From assembly GCA_947650365.1 (NCBI GenBank), contig OX393549.1, forward strand, positions 34,555,910 to 34,619,909: 64,000 bases of DNA, given 5' to 3'. This DNA is from Chamaelirium japonicum. Taxonomy: Eukaryota; Streptophyta; Magnoliopsida; Liliales; Melanthiaceae. Positions 23,536 through 33,799 of the stretch are shown here, piece after piece. A program made the position numbers and the translations under genes. A model generated the notes under the pieces. That model was not told the origin of the DNA. It saw nothing but the letters and a program-made list of their open reading frames with translations, and searched no databases. Each line of letters begins with the position of its first letter. Positions within the stretch are counted from its first letter, which is position 1.

Positions 23536-24719
23536 CGTTTGGAAATAAATGTGGGTTTTGACTCGCCCTTTATAATCCGGTTCATCGAACCATTAACCGA
23601 TTATGTGTTTACCGCTAGATTTGCTGATTGCAAATTTGATGAGACAATATTCCCGTCGATAGGGGGAGAAAAGAATATTCCTAAAAAATGTCTCACCTTT
23701 ATAGAACGTCAGGAATTATCATGGCACACCTCCACTCCGTCTCATCTTGACCCCCATACTAATCAATGTGAAAATGAGGTATGGAGAATGTTACACCTTT
23801 AGGAGATTGCAAACCAAATGCTTGATGCATTTAATGATGCAGCTAAAACAACTAAATCATATATACCAGCCACAAATATGCCAACTCGAAATAATATCCC
23901 AGCAGGACAAAATTCAAATACAGCGGCAAATGAATCTACTATACGCCTAAAGCATGGTAGACATATAGGTTCTAAAGACTTAGCTCCTCAAAAACGAAAG
24001 CTAAAAGATGTATCATGCCCTAATAACACTTCAGAAGAGGTTATACATAACACTCAAGAAGAGGTTATGAACAAAAGATCCACTTTCTCCAAAATCTCAG
24101 AGGAGGTTATTGTTCCTGAAGTGATTATAGAAACCCCTGAAGAGGAAAAGGTACCTAATAATAATGAGATCTCTGTGTTTTATACATATTCAAGAGAAAT
24201 GTGAGATCATAAATAGATGATCATCGATGAGAAATTCTCATTCGCAGTAACTACTGAAATCTCTAAGGGCAAAGATGATACTGAACCACATAGCATCAAA
24301 TAATGTCAACAAAGAGATGATTGGCCAAAGTGAAAATATGTTATTTAAGCAGAACTAGATTCTCTTAAAAAACGTGGTGTATTCGGACCTATAATACAAA
24401 CACCAAAGAATGTTAACTCTGTAGGTTATAGATGGGTGTTCATAAGAAAATGAAACAAAAAGAATGAAAACGTTAGATACAAGGCACGACTAGTGGCATA
24501 AGATTTTTTGCAGAAAACCGTGATTGATTACGAAGAGACATATTCTCTCGTTATGGATGTAATAACGTTTCACTATCTATTACGTCTTGTAGTTTCTAAA
24601 AACTCGATATGAGACTTATGGACGTTGTAACTGCATACTTATACGAAAATTTAGATACTGACATTTATATGAAAATCCCTGAAGGATATAAAATGCCTGA
24701 AGCAAAGTCAAAGGGTATG
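23536..24719 (+). pseudogene. Copia-2 integrase tail and start of reverse transcriptase
   Basis: It opens abruptly with integrase C-terminal and linker sequence (INVGFDSPFIIRFIEPLTDY, then FTARFADCKFDETIFPS). After a frameshift at about 23810 the linker continues (DAFNDAAKTTKSYIPATNMP). Reverse transcriptase starts near 24350 with LKKRGVFGPI and VGYRWVFIRK; in-frame stops follow at about 24454 and 24500. A further frameshift leads to the catalytic first motif region LMDVVTAYLYENLDTDIYMK (about 24610). Gypsy-1 interrupts it at 24719. Gag, protease and most of integrase are missing to the left. Confidence 0.85.
24715..24719. other. Gypsy-1 target duplication, left copy
   Basis: GTATG, repeated at 28470-28474. 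Removing Gypsy-1 and one copy restores the copia-2 reading frame without a break. Confidence 0.95.
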
Positions 24720-25331
24720 TGTGGGGAAAATTTCCGAGCCGCCTTGATCGAGAATCCCACCCCACAGCCTTGATTGAATTTGATGGTTTGTAGAGTTAGA
24801 GAGATGGGAGAGTAGATAAAGAGAGTAGGGAGTGATGACACAATGATTGGTGACGGAGTTTAGTCTTACGACCTACGTCTTCGGGCGAGAGGTGCCACCT
24901 GATCTTCACTATAATTTGAGTAAAATGAGGGGTGAGCGTTCTCTCGATAGGCCGAGAGAAGCTTCTTACAATGTATTTGCACGGAGCAATTAGAAGAGTT
25001 CAAGAGGAAGAATGGAGGGCTCTGGCTGTGGATCTGGAACCCCTTTTCCTCTGATCGAATGACCAACCCCTTTTTTGAATGTCTTGGGGGTCCTTTTATA
25101 GCGTAGGCACGTGCCCGATATGGCAGTGATGATGTGGCGATGATGACGTGGCATTGGTTCTGGGCCTCCTTGCTGGGCCCTTATTGGGTCGTTGTTCGGG
25201 CCAATAAGGGGGAGGGCTTGATCTACGAGGCCCGTAGAGTGGGCCCATAAGACCGGGCGGGCTTACCCACTTGGGCCGTTGCGCGGGCCCATGCCGCTCT
25301 GATCCGGTCTGGTACAATTTTTGCACTCACA
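24720..25331 (-). repeat. Gypsy-1 3' LTR
   Basis: On the minus strand it begins TGTGAGTGCAAAAATTG and ends TTTTCCCCACA. It is preceded on that strand by a polypurine tract GGGAGGGGG (about 25336-25345), which marks this as the 3' LTR. Confidence 0.93.
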
Positions 25332-25437
25332 GTTACCCCCTCCCAGTCGGGTCAGGACCCCCGGGGTCGGTTGGGATTCCAAGGTGCAAACGCCTTAGGA
25401 TTCTGGCATGGTTGGCAAGGGCCGTCGGTGTCGCGGT

Positions 25438-25990
25438 TCGTATTAGCAGAGTCTCCTTCTGCCGATGCCGAGACCCTTTTGGCGCGAGCCAAAAAGTCTC
25501 GGTTTTGTAAGTGGGCGTTTCGAAAAAGCAGTGTGTTTCCCAACCGAGAGGATACCGAGACCCTTTTGGTGCGAGGCAAAAAGTCTCGGTTTTGCAACGG
25601 GGCGTTTCCGAAAAAACAGTGTGTTTTCCGACCGAGAGAATACCGACCGAGAGTATACCGAGAGGATATCGAGAGGATACCGACCGAGAGTATACCGAGA
25701 GGGTACCGAGACCCTTTTCCCTTTTCCCAACCGAGAGGATGCCGAGACTCCTTTTCCTTCTGCCGACGCCGAGAACCTTTTGGTGCGAGCCAAAAAGTCT
25801 CGGTTTTGCGAGGAGGCGTTCTCGAAAAATTAGTGTATTTTCCGACCGAGAGTATACCGAGAGGGTACCGAGAGGATACCGACCGAGAGTATACCGAGAG
25901 GGTACCAAGACCCTTTTTCCTTTTTCCGACTGAGAGGATACCGAGACTCCTTTGCCTTCTGCCGACGTCGAGACTCTTTTCCTTCGACGC
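25438..25990 (-). repeat. Gypsy-1 tail repeats
   Basis: Two levels of repetition. A short unit, ACCGAGAGKATACCGAGAGG, recurs many times. A longer module beginning GAGCCAAAAAGTCTCGGTTT (25487, about 25576, about 25787) alternates with it. The open frames through this region exist on both strands because of the periodicity and are not genes. Its location, between gag and the 3' LTR, is where polymerase would normally be. Confidence 0.85.
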
Positions 25991-26040
25991 CGAGCAATGA
26001 GCGATGTGAGACTTCCGTTTCGATCCCACACGGTCTCCAC

Positions 26041-27400
26041 CAGTAGCTAGAGTAGCGATTGTGCGGCATTTGCATTCGATCCCGACCGACGATGCAGCTT
26101 TCGTTTTGATCCGAAGCGGCGTGGGTAATCAAGTGGTCAAATACATAAAGTGGGATTGCATCAGCTTCATGTACAAGCAACCTCCTCCTTTTTTTTTTTT
26201 TTTTTTGTACATCTGTGACGGAGGCACCGCAAGTGGGGGTCGCGGGTCATGTGTGCTCATGTGGGAGATAGAGCTGCAGTCATTCACTATCATTCCCCCT
26301 TTTTCTTTTTTTTTTGGCTTTTCTTCTTTCTTTCTTTGACTCCGTTCTTCATTGTATCTTTTGGCTTGTACCTTTTGGTCGGATGCAGCATTGGCAGACT
26401 TCTTGTAGTGTGCTTCATTCAGAGCTTTGTCATCTTTCTTATATCGAGAGTCACGAGATTCGTGGGGCTCGCGTAGTCTTCTGGCCCGCTAATTATCTTC
26501 CACCTCTATCTCCCGTTGTACGCGCTTGAACATTGTCTCCAAGGTACTGGGAGGATGTCGGATGAAGTCGGAGTAGACGTGGAGCTCTGGCCGGACAACA
26601 TTATGGAATGCCAGCATGATGGCCTCCTCATTATGGGACCGACCGGTGAGCTCAGAGTGCTTATTACGAAACCTCTTCGTGAAGCTCCTTAGAGACTCGT
26701 CGGAGCCCATCTTCAACCGGTAGAGTGTATCCAGCTTCTTTTCTAGCTTTAAGTTTAGCTGGTAATGGTCCAGCTGGTAATGGTCCATGAAGAGTTCAAC
26801 CAACTCGTTAAATGTGGTCATCGTACCGGTAGGCAGTGTGTAGTACCAGTCGAGGGCAGGTCCCTCGAGGCTTCCTGCAAACATACGGTAAAGAACATGG
26901 TTCTCATACTCATAGGGCGTCAGGGGCCTGCTTGTAGGCTAGGATATGGAGAGCAGGATCTCCCTTGATGCAGTTGAACTTTGGCAGGCTCGGTGTTCGC
27001 CAACTCATAGGAAATGGTATTGCAAGAACCTTGGGATGCAATGGCCCCACTGAGGTGATTAGCTGCCTACGGTCTTGATGGCGGCATCCTACGTCGGCAG
27101 TGTGCCTTAGTCGGTTGAGCAGCTCGCGGGCATCTGTTGCTTTCGTGTGGGAAGGGATAGAACATCCAGTAGACCCTGTTGACTGTGGTGATCCTTCTCC
27201 GCGATAGCTTGGCACACCGTCGACGTCGAGGTGATCCCACACCGTTTGCCTTGGTGCTTGTGTGGATACCTGACGCATCTCGATACGCGGCACATGTGGT
27301 TCTTCAAGATGATGACTCATGGCTGGGCGAGTCCTTGGTTGGTCTTCATCAGTAGCTAGAGAGTTGTGGGCCACAACCCCCGCTCTTTCAGCCGCCTTCT
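26041..27400 (-). pseudogene. Gypsy-1 gag, frameshifted
   Basis: Minus-strand Gag in two main frames. 27374-26910 ends with a segment PSLPKFNCIKGDPALHILAY, matching the capsid start of related elements. 26884-26489 continues MFAGSLEGPALDWYYTLPTG, then SFTKRFRNKHSELTGRSHNE. A stop at 26489 is followed by still-readable Lys-rich sequence (RYKKDDKALNEAHYKK and a PKKKKKGG run) to about 26050, where the frame decays. No zinc knuckle or protease is present. A frameshift lies between 26910 and 26884. Confidence 0.85.
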
Positions 27401-27833
27401 TTAGGGAATCCCTCTCTTGTTCGAGGGTCGCATTCTTCTTGAGGAGATTTAGCAGCTGGAAGTCGGCAGCCGAGATCTCGTATGTAGCCTGAGGCTTGCT
27501 CCCTTGAATAGCGTGTTCTTTGCCAGATTGACGTCTCGGGGATGACAGGTCTCACCGATCGCTGTACCCTTCTGGATGGCTGCCTTGCGGCCCCAGCCGC
27601 TCCCGATCATTTCTTCGGTTGGTTGCAACCGAGACTTCTTGTTCTTCTTCGATCAGCATGTCATTTGTTCGTTCAGCACCCGCCTTTGATGGGTTGGTCC
27701 TGGCCTTCACCATCGAGCGTGTTGATGTCGGTGTGATGAAGGCATTGAGGTTGATTTGGAGGAGGGACTTGTGGCTCGTCACCACAAGTTGAATAGGAGT
27801 CGGTAGAGGTATGGGTAAGACCTCTATCGATAT

Positions 27834-27854
27834 CCCACAGACGGCGCCAAAGAT
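27834..27854 (-). other. Gypsy-1 primer-binding site
   Basis: Immediately inside the 5' LTR the minus strand reads ATCTTTGGCGCCGTCTGTGG. The same GGCGCCGTCTGTGGGA sequence adjoins the Gypsy-2 5' LTR and is common in plant Tat-like elements. The priming tRNA was not assigned. Confidence 0.8.
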
Positions 27855-28469
27855 TGTGGGAGAAATTTCCGAGCCGCCTTGATCGAGAATCCCACCCCAC
27901 AGCCTTGATTGAATTTGATGGTTTGTAGAGTTAGAGAGATGGGAGAGTAGATAAAGAGAGTAGGGAGTGATGACACAATGATTGGTGACGGAGTTCAGTC
28001 TTACGACCTACGTCTCCGGGCGAGAGGTGCCACCTGATCTTCACTATAATTTGAGTAAAATGAGGGGTGAGCGTTCTCTCGATAGGCCGAGAGAAGCTTC
28101 TTACAATGTGTTTGCATGGAGCAATTAGAAGAGTTCAAGAGGAAGAATGGAGGGCTCTGGCTCTGGATCTGGAATCCCTTTTCCTCTGATCGAATGACCA
28201 ACCCCTTTTTTGAATGTCTTGGGGGTCCTTTTATAGCGTAGGCACGTGCCCGATATGGCAGTGATGATGTGGCGATGATGACGTGGCACTGGTTTCTGGG
28301 CCTCCTTGCTGGGCCCTTATTGGGGTCGTTGTTCGGGCCCAATAAGGGGGAGGGCTTGATCTGCGAGGCCCGTAGAGTGGGCCCATAAGACCGGGCGAGC
28401 TTACCCACTTGGGCCATTGCGCGGGCCCATGCCGCTCTGATCCGGTCTGGTACAATTTTTGCACCCACA
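27855..28469 (-). repeat. Gypsy-1 5' LTR
   Basis: A near-identical partner of 24720-25331. It lies next to the primer-binding site and is therefore the 5' LTR on the minus strand. Confidence 0.93.
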
Positions 28470-28816
28470 GTATGTACTCAATAAAACTAAGACGATCATT
28501 GTACAGTTTGAAACAATCCGAAAGGATGTGGTACAACCGTCTTAGCGAATATTTAGCTAAAGAAAACTATAAAAATAATATGATTTGCCCATGTGTCTTT
28601 ATCAAGAAATTCGAGTAAGGGTTTGCTATTTTAGCAATTTATGTTAATGACATAAATTTAATTGAGACTCCTGAAGAGCTAGATAAAGTAGACGACTACC
28701 AAAAGAAGATTTTGAAATGAAAGACCTTGGGAAAACAAAATACTGTCTCGACCTGCAGATCAAATACAGTAATAGTGGAATATTAGTCCATCAGTCAAAG
28801 TACACTGAAAGAGTCC
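28470..28816 (+). pseudogene. Copia-2 reverse transcriptase, middle fragment
   Basis: It continues directly from 24719: MYSIKLRRSLYSLKQSERMW, then YNRLSEYLAKENY. A stop lies at about 28618, followed by the catalytic region as ILAIYVNDINLIETPEELDK; the family has YVDD, so Asp to Asn here (YVND). A further frameshift at about 28690 leads to MKDLGKTKYCLDLQIKYSNS and HQSKYTERVL. Gypsy-2 interrupts it at 28816. The mutated catalytic motif and stops make it non-functional. Confidence 0.88.
28812..28816. other. Gypsy-2 target duplication, left copy
   Basis: AGTCC, repeated at 42339-42343; copia-2 reading resumes across it as ERVLKHFNMDK. Confidence 0.95.
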
Positions 28817-30102
28817 TGTGGGGGGGTTCTGAATCGAACCGGGCGGTTCGGGTGGCGAGCATAATCCAACAAGCCCAAATAAAGACAGACCGGGAATTAC
28901 ATGGAAAACCTCTTCTCAACAACGAAGGGAAAAAAACCACGGGTGGGGCGAGAATGCACTAAGACTATTCTTTCGGTTACAATCTCTCACCTTAACCCCA
29001 ATTACATACCCTGAGGACCGGTCTCCCAAACTACCGACCTCTGCAATTTCACTCAGACTACCGACCGCTGCAGACAGCGTCTGTCTGCAGGTCGCTGCAA
29101 ACAGTGTCTGGCTGTCGACCGACCGACCTCCACAGACAGCCTCTGGGTGCTGACCGACCGACCTCCGCAGACAGCCTCTAGGTGCAGACCGACCGACCTC
29201 CGCAGACAGCCTCTGGGTGCAGACCGACCGATCTCCGTAGCTCCGCAAATTCCGGGACGAAACATGCAGCGTCTCCTCCAGAATTCTTCCTTTTCTTGCT
29301 GAAGGGGTAGGTCCCCTTTTTATAGTGGTGGGGTGACGGTTACGACGCTCCGCGAAATTCGGGGGGGTGACGTGTCCCCGCAATGAGCTCAACCGCCGTG
29401 GTGACGTGGTGCGCGGTTGACACCTGGTCACTCTGGGTCGGAAATCGCGGGGCGTTGTCAGCACCACGTGGCCTCCGACATTTACCACTTTTTGCAGAGG
29501 GGGGGGGGGGGTGCTGCCTCTCCCTTTGATTACATGCCGACCGAAGAGCCTAGGGGGGGGGGTGCTGCCTCCCCCTTTGGTTACATGCCGACCAAGCCTC
29601 AAAAAGGGGGGGGGGGGATTGCTGCCTCCTCCTTTGGTTACATGCCGACCGAGCCTCAAAGGGGGGGGGGGGGGTTGCTGCCTCCCCCTTTGGTTACATG
29701 CCGACCCAGGAGAGAGAGGGGGGGGCGGGGGGGCTGTTGTCCCCCCTCCTTTGGTGACCGACCGACCCAGGAGAGAGAGGGGGGGGGGTGCTGCCTCCCC
29801 GTTTGGCTACATGCCGACCCAGGAGAGAGAAAGGGGGGGTGTGCTGCCTTCCCCTTTGGCTACATGCTGACCCAGGAGAGAGAAAGGGAGGGGTGTGCTG
29901 CCTCCCCCTTTGGCTACATGCCGACCCAGGAGAGAGGGGGGGGTGTGCTGCCTCCCCCTTTGGCTACATGCCGACCCAGGAGAGAGAGGGGGGGGGGGGC
30001 TGTTGTCACCCCCCTCCTTTGGTGACCGGCTGACCCAGGAGAGAGAGGGGGGGGCTGTTGTCCCCCTCTTCTGATGACATGCCGACCGGGCGGGTACACA
30101 CA
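28817..30102 (-). repeat. Gypsy-2 3' LTR
   Basis: On the minus strand it starts TGTGTGTACCCGCCCGG and ends AACCCCCCCACA. A polypurine tract AGGAGGGGGTAT adjoins it at 30103-30114. Inside are a 35-40-bp repeat (CAGACAGCCTCTGGGTGC..., 29075-29225) and a minisatellite with G tracts (29499-30065). Confidence 0.93.
29499..30065. repeat. G-tract minisatellite in Gypsy-2 3' LTR
   Basis: Nine or so units of 55-75 bp, each with a run of 6-14 G, then TGCTGCCTCCCCCTTTGG, then TACATGCCGACC and a variable link (CAGGAGAGAGAG in later units). The long plus-strand frames rich in Gly-Gly-Leu-Pro are produced by the repeat. Confidence 0.92.
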
Positions 30103-30440
30103 ATACCCCCTCCTGACCGGGCGGTCTTCGGTCCCGTCCGGTCAGGATCACTTCGCCTCGATTTGCGTGCAGCCTCATTCTGCGTGTCAGCCTCGACTTA
30201 CGCGCTAGCATCACTTTGCAGCCTCATTCTGCATGTCAGCCTCGACTTGCATGCTAGCATCGCCTTGCGCGCCCGCACCGATTTGCGTATGCACCTCGGT
30301 TTGCGTGCCCGCCTTAGTTCGGGGCTGTTGCAACTCAAAAATAGATGTCTGGGTTTTTTCTGATTTTTCGCCACATGGCGTCACCGAGCACCGCCACCTT
30401 GCCTCCTCGAAATCCGAACACATCCAGCTGCCACTCTCTC

Positions 30441-30448
30441 TATAAATA
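30441..30448 (+). promoter_or_regulatory. TATA box of the Gypsy-2 antisense gene
   Basis: CTCTCTATAAATAGG on the plus strand, 186 bp upstream of the antisense ATG (30627). Initiation would fall near 30472. It lies inside the element, outside the LTR, and points away from the 3' LTR, opposite to gag-pol. Confidence 0.7.
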
Positions 30449-30527
30449 GGACCCTGAGGGCTCAGTTCTTTCTTCTGCTTCAGATCTCTCCTCTGCGGCT
30501 GAAGGTTCACTTGGGAGAAGTTTCGCT

Positions 30528-30622
30528 TGAATACACGCCGAGGACCTGCGTGTCGGTTCGCTTGGATACACGTCGAGGACCTACATGTCGGCTCGTTTGG
30601 ATACACGTCGAGGACTTGCGGC
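30528..30622 (+). repeat. Leader repeats of the antisense gene
   Basis: Three near-copies of a 35-40-bp unit containing GGATACACGTCGAGGACCT directly before the ATG. Confidence 0.75.
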
Positions 30623-30626
30623 GAAG

Positions 30627-32746
30627 ATGTCTTTCACCTGGTTCTCAGTGATGAACAAGTTCCCTCTGATGGAGGAGGTCCAGGCAGCATACGGTATTCC
30701 ATATATGATATCACTTTCCTTCGCTATCGGTCCTTTGGACCCGTCAGACGACGACCGCACTGTCATCACGCTCGGCCAGCTTCGCTGCGGCCTGCGACTT
30801 TCCCTGGCGAGCTTCTCTGGTCGTCTACTGGAGCGCATGAACGTGTCTCCTGGCCAGATAGCTGGCAACGGCTGGAGGATCCTCCGCTGTATGGAAGAAT
30901 TAGAAGTGCTGGCGGGGCAGCAGCTCTGCATCGCGTACCTTTTGAAGAAGTACTTCATCAAGGATTACAAGGTAACGCCTGACAGTGTCTTCTCGTACTT
31001 CAGCCTGTAGGCGCGCGTAGGCAGTCACCCTCCCATTGGGGGTCTATCTGACTCGGTGAGGAGTTGAAATGAGTGCCCCATCGTGGTCAGAGGACCCTGG
31101 AGGGGTCGCTTCAAAGTCCCCGGTCACGTCTCCCAACTCGCCGCGACCATCGAGGACTATTACCCCTCCAGGCAGCTTCAATGCCCTGGGGCTGTTGAGG
31201 AAGAGCTTGACCAACTCATTAAGCGGGTGACGAACAATGACGACGACTGGCGACAGTTGTTTCCGAAGCTACCGGTCGTCAGGTCCTACAGCACCACTCC
31301 AAAGAAAGGCAAACAGCATGCTGCGTCCAGTAGGGAAGAAGAGCCATCTACTTACTCTTCTGAGCTCCTTGACAGGTACGTCAGTTCCGTCAGACGCTTC
31401 AACCCAAACACCGCTACATCTAAACTCTGCGTGGTCTTCAGGCGGCGCGCGAAGTCGACTAAAGCTGCAGGCGAGTGCAGCCGACCAGATGCGCGCAACG
31501 TAGCTGCGTCGACGGGGAAGTCAAGGAGGCGAGTTTTGCTGAACGAGTCTTCCAGCGACGATGATGCTGGACGCGCTCCTCCCGCTCGCTCCATGCGACG
31601 TGCTGCTGCCGACGACCTTTGCTCCCTCCCCGAAGACTGGTCAGAGGACGTGCCATCGACGGGTAAGCAGTATGTGGAGATAGTAGAATCGGAGATGTCT
31701 CCCGTTTATAGTCTCTCTCCCTCCCTCGGGCGAGGCGAGCGAGCCATGCCGTCTGGCTCGGCTGGGTCGCGTGGGCGAGCTTCGCCCCGTGGTTCTCCTG
31801 CTGCACCTACTGTTGCACCACCTGCTGCCCCTACCGTTGCACCACCTACTGCCCCTGCCGCTAGAATGCTCGGTCGCGAGGAGGCACGGGACTTCATGCC
31901 TTCGCCTTCCTCCTCTGCTTCTGGGGGCGTCGCCGGGCCACCTCCCCGTTCTCCTCTCGGGGCTACTGAAGCTACCTCTCACCGCCGCTCCCCTGGGCTC
32001 TCTGCTCGTCAGGGGGAGGAAGATGATGGTGTGGGTAGTCCTGGCTGGGAGCGTCAGCTCGATGACTTTCATGAGGTAAGTCTGAGTCGTTAACGAGTTG
32101 ACTGCACGTCGACGACACGTGTGACCACACGCCGACGACATGCGTAACTACACGCCGACGACATGTTTTGACTGCACGTAGTAGTAACTTTTCCCCTTAA
32201 CTCTGTGGTGCATGTTGTTTCCTCCTTTGTCAGGCAGCCTGTCGAATTGTCGAGGGGGGTGTTCATAGGATGACGCGGCTTAAGGCCTCCCTTCAGGCTG
32301 CTCGGCAGGAGTCGAGGGAGCTATGCGCTCAGCTGGCGGAAGCTCGACGGGTTCACGCCGAAGAGCTTGCTGCAGTCCAGGCTCAGCTCGAAACCGCGCT
32401 GGAGAACGCTTCTGACCCCTTCGAGCTTCAAGAAGCATTGGATTCCGCTCGGGTGGAAAATGATGGACTGTGGAAAAAGTTCAGGTCGCAGGCGGCTTCG
32501 ATCAGGATACAGCGCGCAGACGCCGAGGCCGCCAAAGCCGCTCATGAGGCCGAAATCGCTGCGTTGAAGGCCTCCCTTGACCAAGCCGAAGCAGTGCATA
32601 AGGCTGCGCTTGATCGGCAGCATGCTGACTACACCGCGGAGTGCAAGTCGCTTCTTGCGGAACAGGCGGCAGCATGGCGTAAGAAGGTCGCGAAGCTGCG
32701 CAGCAAGCTCCCGTCGGGACCGTGGACAGCTGGGGGAGACGCCTGA
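30627..32746 (+). pseudogene. Gypsy-2 antisense gene (aORF), spliced, two nonsense codons
   Basis: The plus-strand gene starts MSFTWFSVMNKFPLMEEVQ. The N-terminal domain (to about residue 150) has SFSGRLLERMNVSPGQIAG and NGWRIL, like the antisense ORFs of Tat elements (Pfam family 'putative gypsy type transposon', PF04195, named from memory). The frame is continuous to 32075 except for TAG at 31008-31010 and TGA at 31065-31067. Ser/Pro/Ala-rich low-complexity sequence follows. A donor GAG|GTAAG at 32076 and an acceptor TTTGTCAG|GC at 32233 define a 158-bp phase-0 intron. Exon 2 (32234-32746) encodes an Ala/Glu/Lys-rich coiled coil with heptad-like repeats (ESRELCAQLAEARRVHAEEL). AATAAA follows at 32766. 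The function is unknown; the stops suggest this copy is dead. Confidence 0.75.
32076..32233 (+). other. Phase-0 intron of the antisense gene
   Basis: The donor GTAAGTC and the acceptor TTTCCTCCTTTGTCAG both fit plant consensus. Exon 1 ends after a complete Glu codon and exon 2 begins with Ala-Ala-Cys in the coiled-coil frame. The intron itself has stops, including TAA at 32092. Confidence 0.7.
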
Positions 32747-32765
32747 CCTCTTGATGTTTCGATGT

Positions 32766-32771
32766 AATAAA
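32766..32771 (+). terminator. Poly(A) signal of the antisense gene
   Basis: AATAAA lies 20 bp after the antisense stop codon, followed by T/G-rich DNA. Confidence 0.6.
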
Positions 32772-32889
32772 ACAACTCTCGTTTGTATTGGAACCTCTTA
32801 ATGTTTCATCTGAATGCCATGATTGCCTTCTTTCTCATCGATTTTGTATCTTAAGCACACATCGACGTTGTGTCGCTGAAATCTGGTTC

Positions 32890-33070
32890 TCATGTTTTGA
32901 CCGTACGTCGGTGACGCGCGTAACTACACGCCGACGCGCGTAACTGCACGTCGACGACATGGGTAACTACACATCGACGACATGCAGAACTACACGTCAA
33001 CGTGCGTAACTGCACGTTGGCGACATGCGTAACTACACGTCGACGTGTGTAACTACACGTCGACGCCGCG
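32890..33070. repeat. Short ACGTCGACG repeats
   Basis: A cluster of units of the form GTAACTACACGTCGACGACATG, irregularly spaced. Related motifs also occur at 32097-32180 inside the aORF intron. Confidence 0.7.
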
Positions 33071-33115
33071 CGACCAAAATTTGGCCCTTATATTAGCAGG
33101 GGGTGATATTCCCTG

Positions 33116-33702
33116 CCTTGCTTACGTTGGTCAATCGGTCATTCCCCCGTGGGTTCTGTTGATCGATTTTCCCAAGTGTTCACCGGCCGGTCTCGCCCTT
33201 CACAGGGTCCTGTCGACCGGTCGGCCAAGTGGTAGAACTCGCTCGGAGTTTTATATACCACTTGGTTTAGGTTGGTCAACCGGTCGTACCCCGACGGGGT
33301 CTGTCGACCGATCTTCCCAGGTGTTCACTGGCCGATCTCGCCCTTCGCAGGGTCCTGTCGACCGGTCGGCCAAGTGGTAGAACTCGCTCGGAGTGTTATA
33401 TACCACTTGGTTTAGGTTGGTCAATCGGTCGTACCCCGACGGGGTCTGTCGACCGATCTTCCCAGGTGTCTCGCCCTTCGTAGGGTCCTGTCGACCGGTC
33501 GGCCAAGTGGTAGAACTCGCTCGGAGTGTTATGTACCACTTGGTTTAGGTTGGTCAACCGGTCGTATCCCGACGGGGTCTATCGACCGATCTTCCCAGGT
33601 GTTCACCGACCGGTCTCGCCCTTCACAGGGTCCTGTCGACCGGTCGGCCAAGTGGTAGAACTCGCTCGGAGTGTTATATACCACTTGGTTTAGGTTGCCA
33701 CG
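33116..33702. repeat. 145-bp tandem repeat, four copies
   Basis: The marker GGTAGAACTCGCTCGGAG recurs at 33231, 33376, 33509 and 33653, i.e. spacings of 145, 133 and 144 bp. The third unit lacks a TTCACCGGCC-type segment. Units are rich in GACCGGTCGGCC palindromes. The array lies between the 3' ends of the minus-strand pol and the plus-strand antisense gene. Confidence 0.92.
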
Positions 33703-33799
33703 GTTAACCATTCATTCTCACACGTGAGCGAGAACACTAAGCAAACGCCTCTTTATTGAATAGATTCAGAACTACATAACGATTACAAGCATCTCCCAT

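Larger units (their letters stand above)
24720..28469 (-). mobile_element. Gypsy-1: non-autonomous gag-only Ty3/gypsy element
   Basis: A 3.75-kb element with two LTRs of 612 and 615 bp, TG...CA ends and a 5-bp TSD, in reverse orientation. Inside are a primer-binding site, a broken gag and a repeat-rich non-coding tail, with no protease, polymerase or integrase. The LTRs differ by roughly 13 substitutions and 3 single-base indels by eye (about 2 percent), so the insertion is fairly young. It would depend on another element's enzymes. Gypsy-2 shares its primer site and is a plausible relative. Confidence 0.93.

Noticed and set aside
25333..26040. 235-codon and neighbouring frames of periodic Tyr/Leu/Gly/Ser sequence
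   Set aside because: The ACCGAGAG repeat array keeps several frames open on both strands; position and periodicity match a non-coding tail of Gypsy-1.
28470..28474. Possibility that Gypsy-1 and Gypsy-2 are one element rearranged
   Set aside because: Each has its own LTR pair, primer site and 5-bp TSD, and 342 bp of copia RT lies between them in the correct frame.
29417..30033. Frames of 80-200 codons with repeated LWLHADPGE / PPPLVTCRP segments (also 41772-42659)
   Set aside because: They are produced by the LTR G-tract minisatellite, present in all frames; the region is an LTR.
33116..33702. CRISPR-like or satellite array
   Set aside because: Repeats are 145 bp with no unique spacers, only four units, inside a retrotransposon of a eukaryotic genome.
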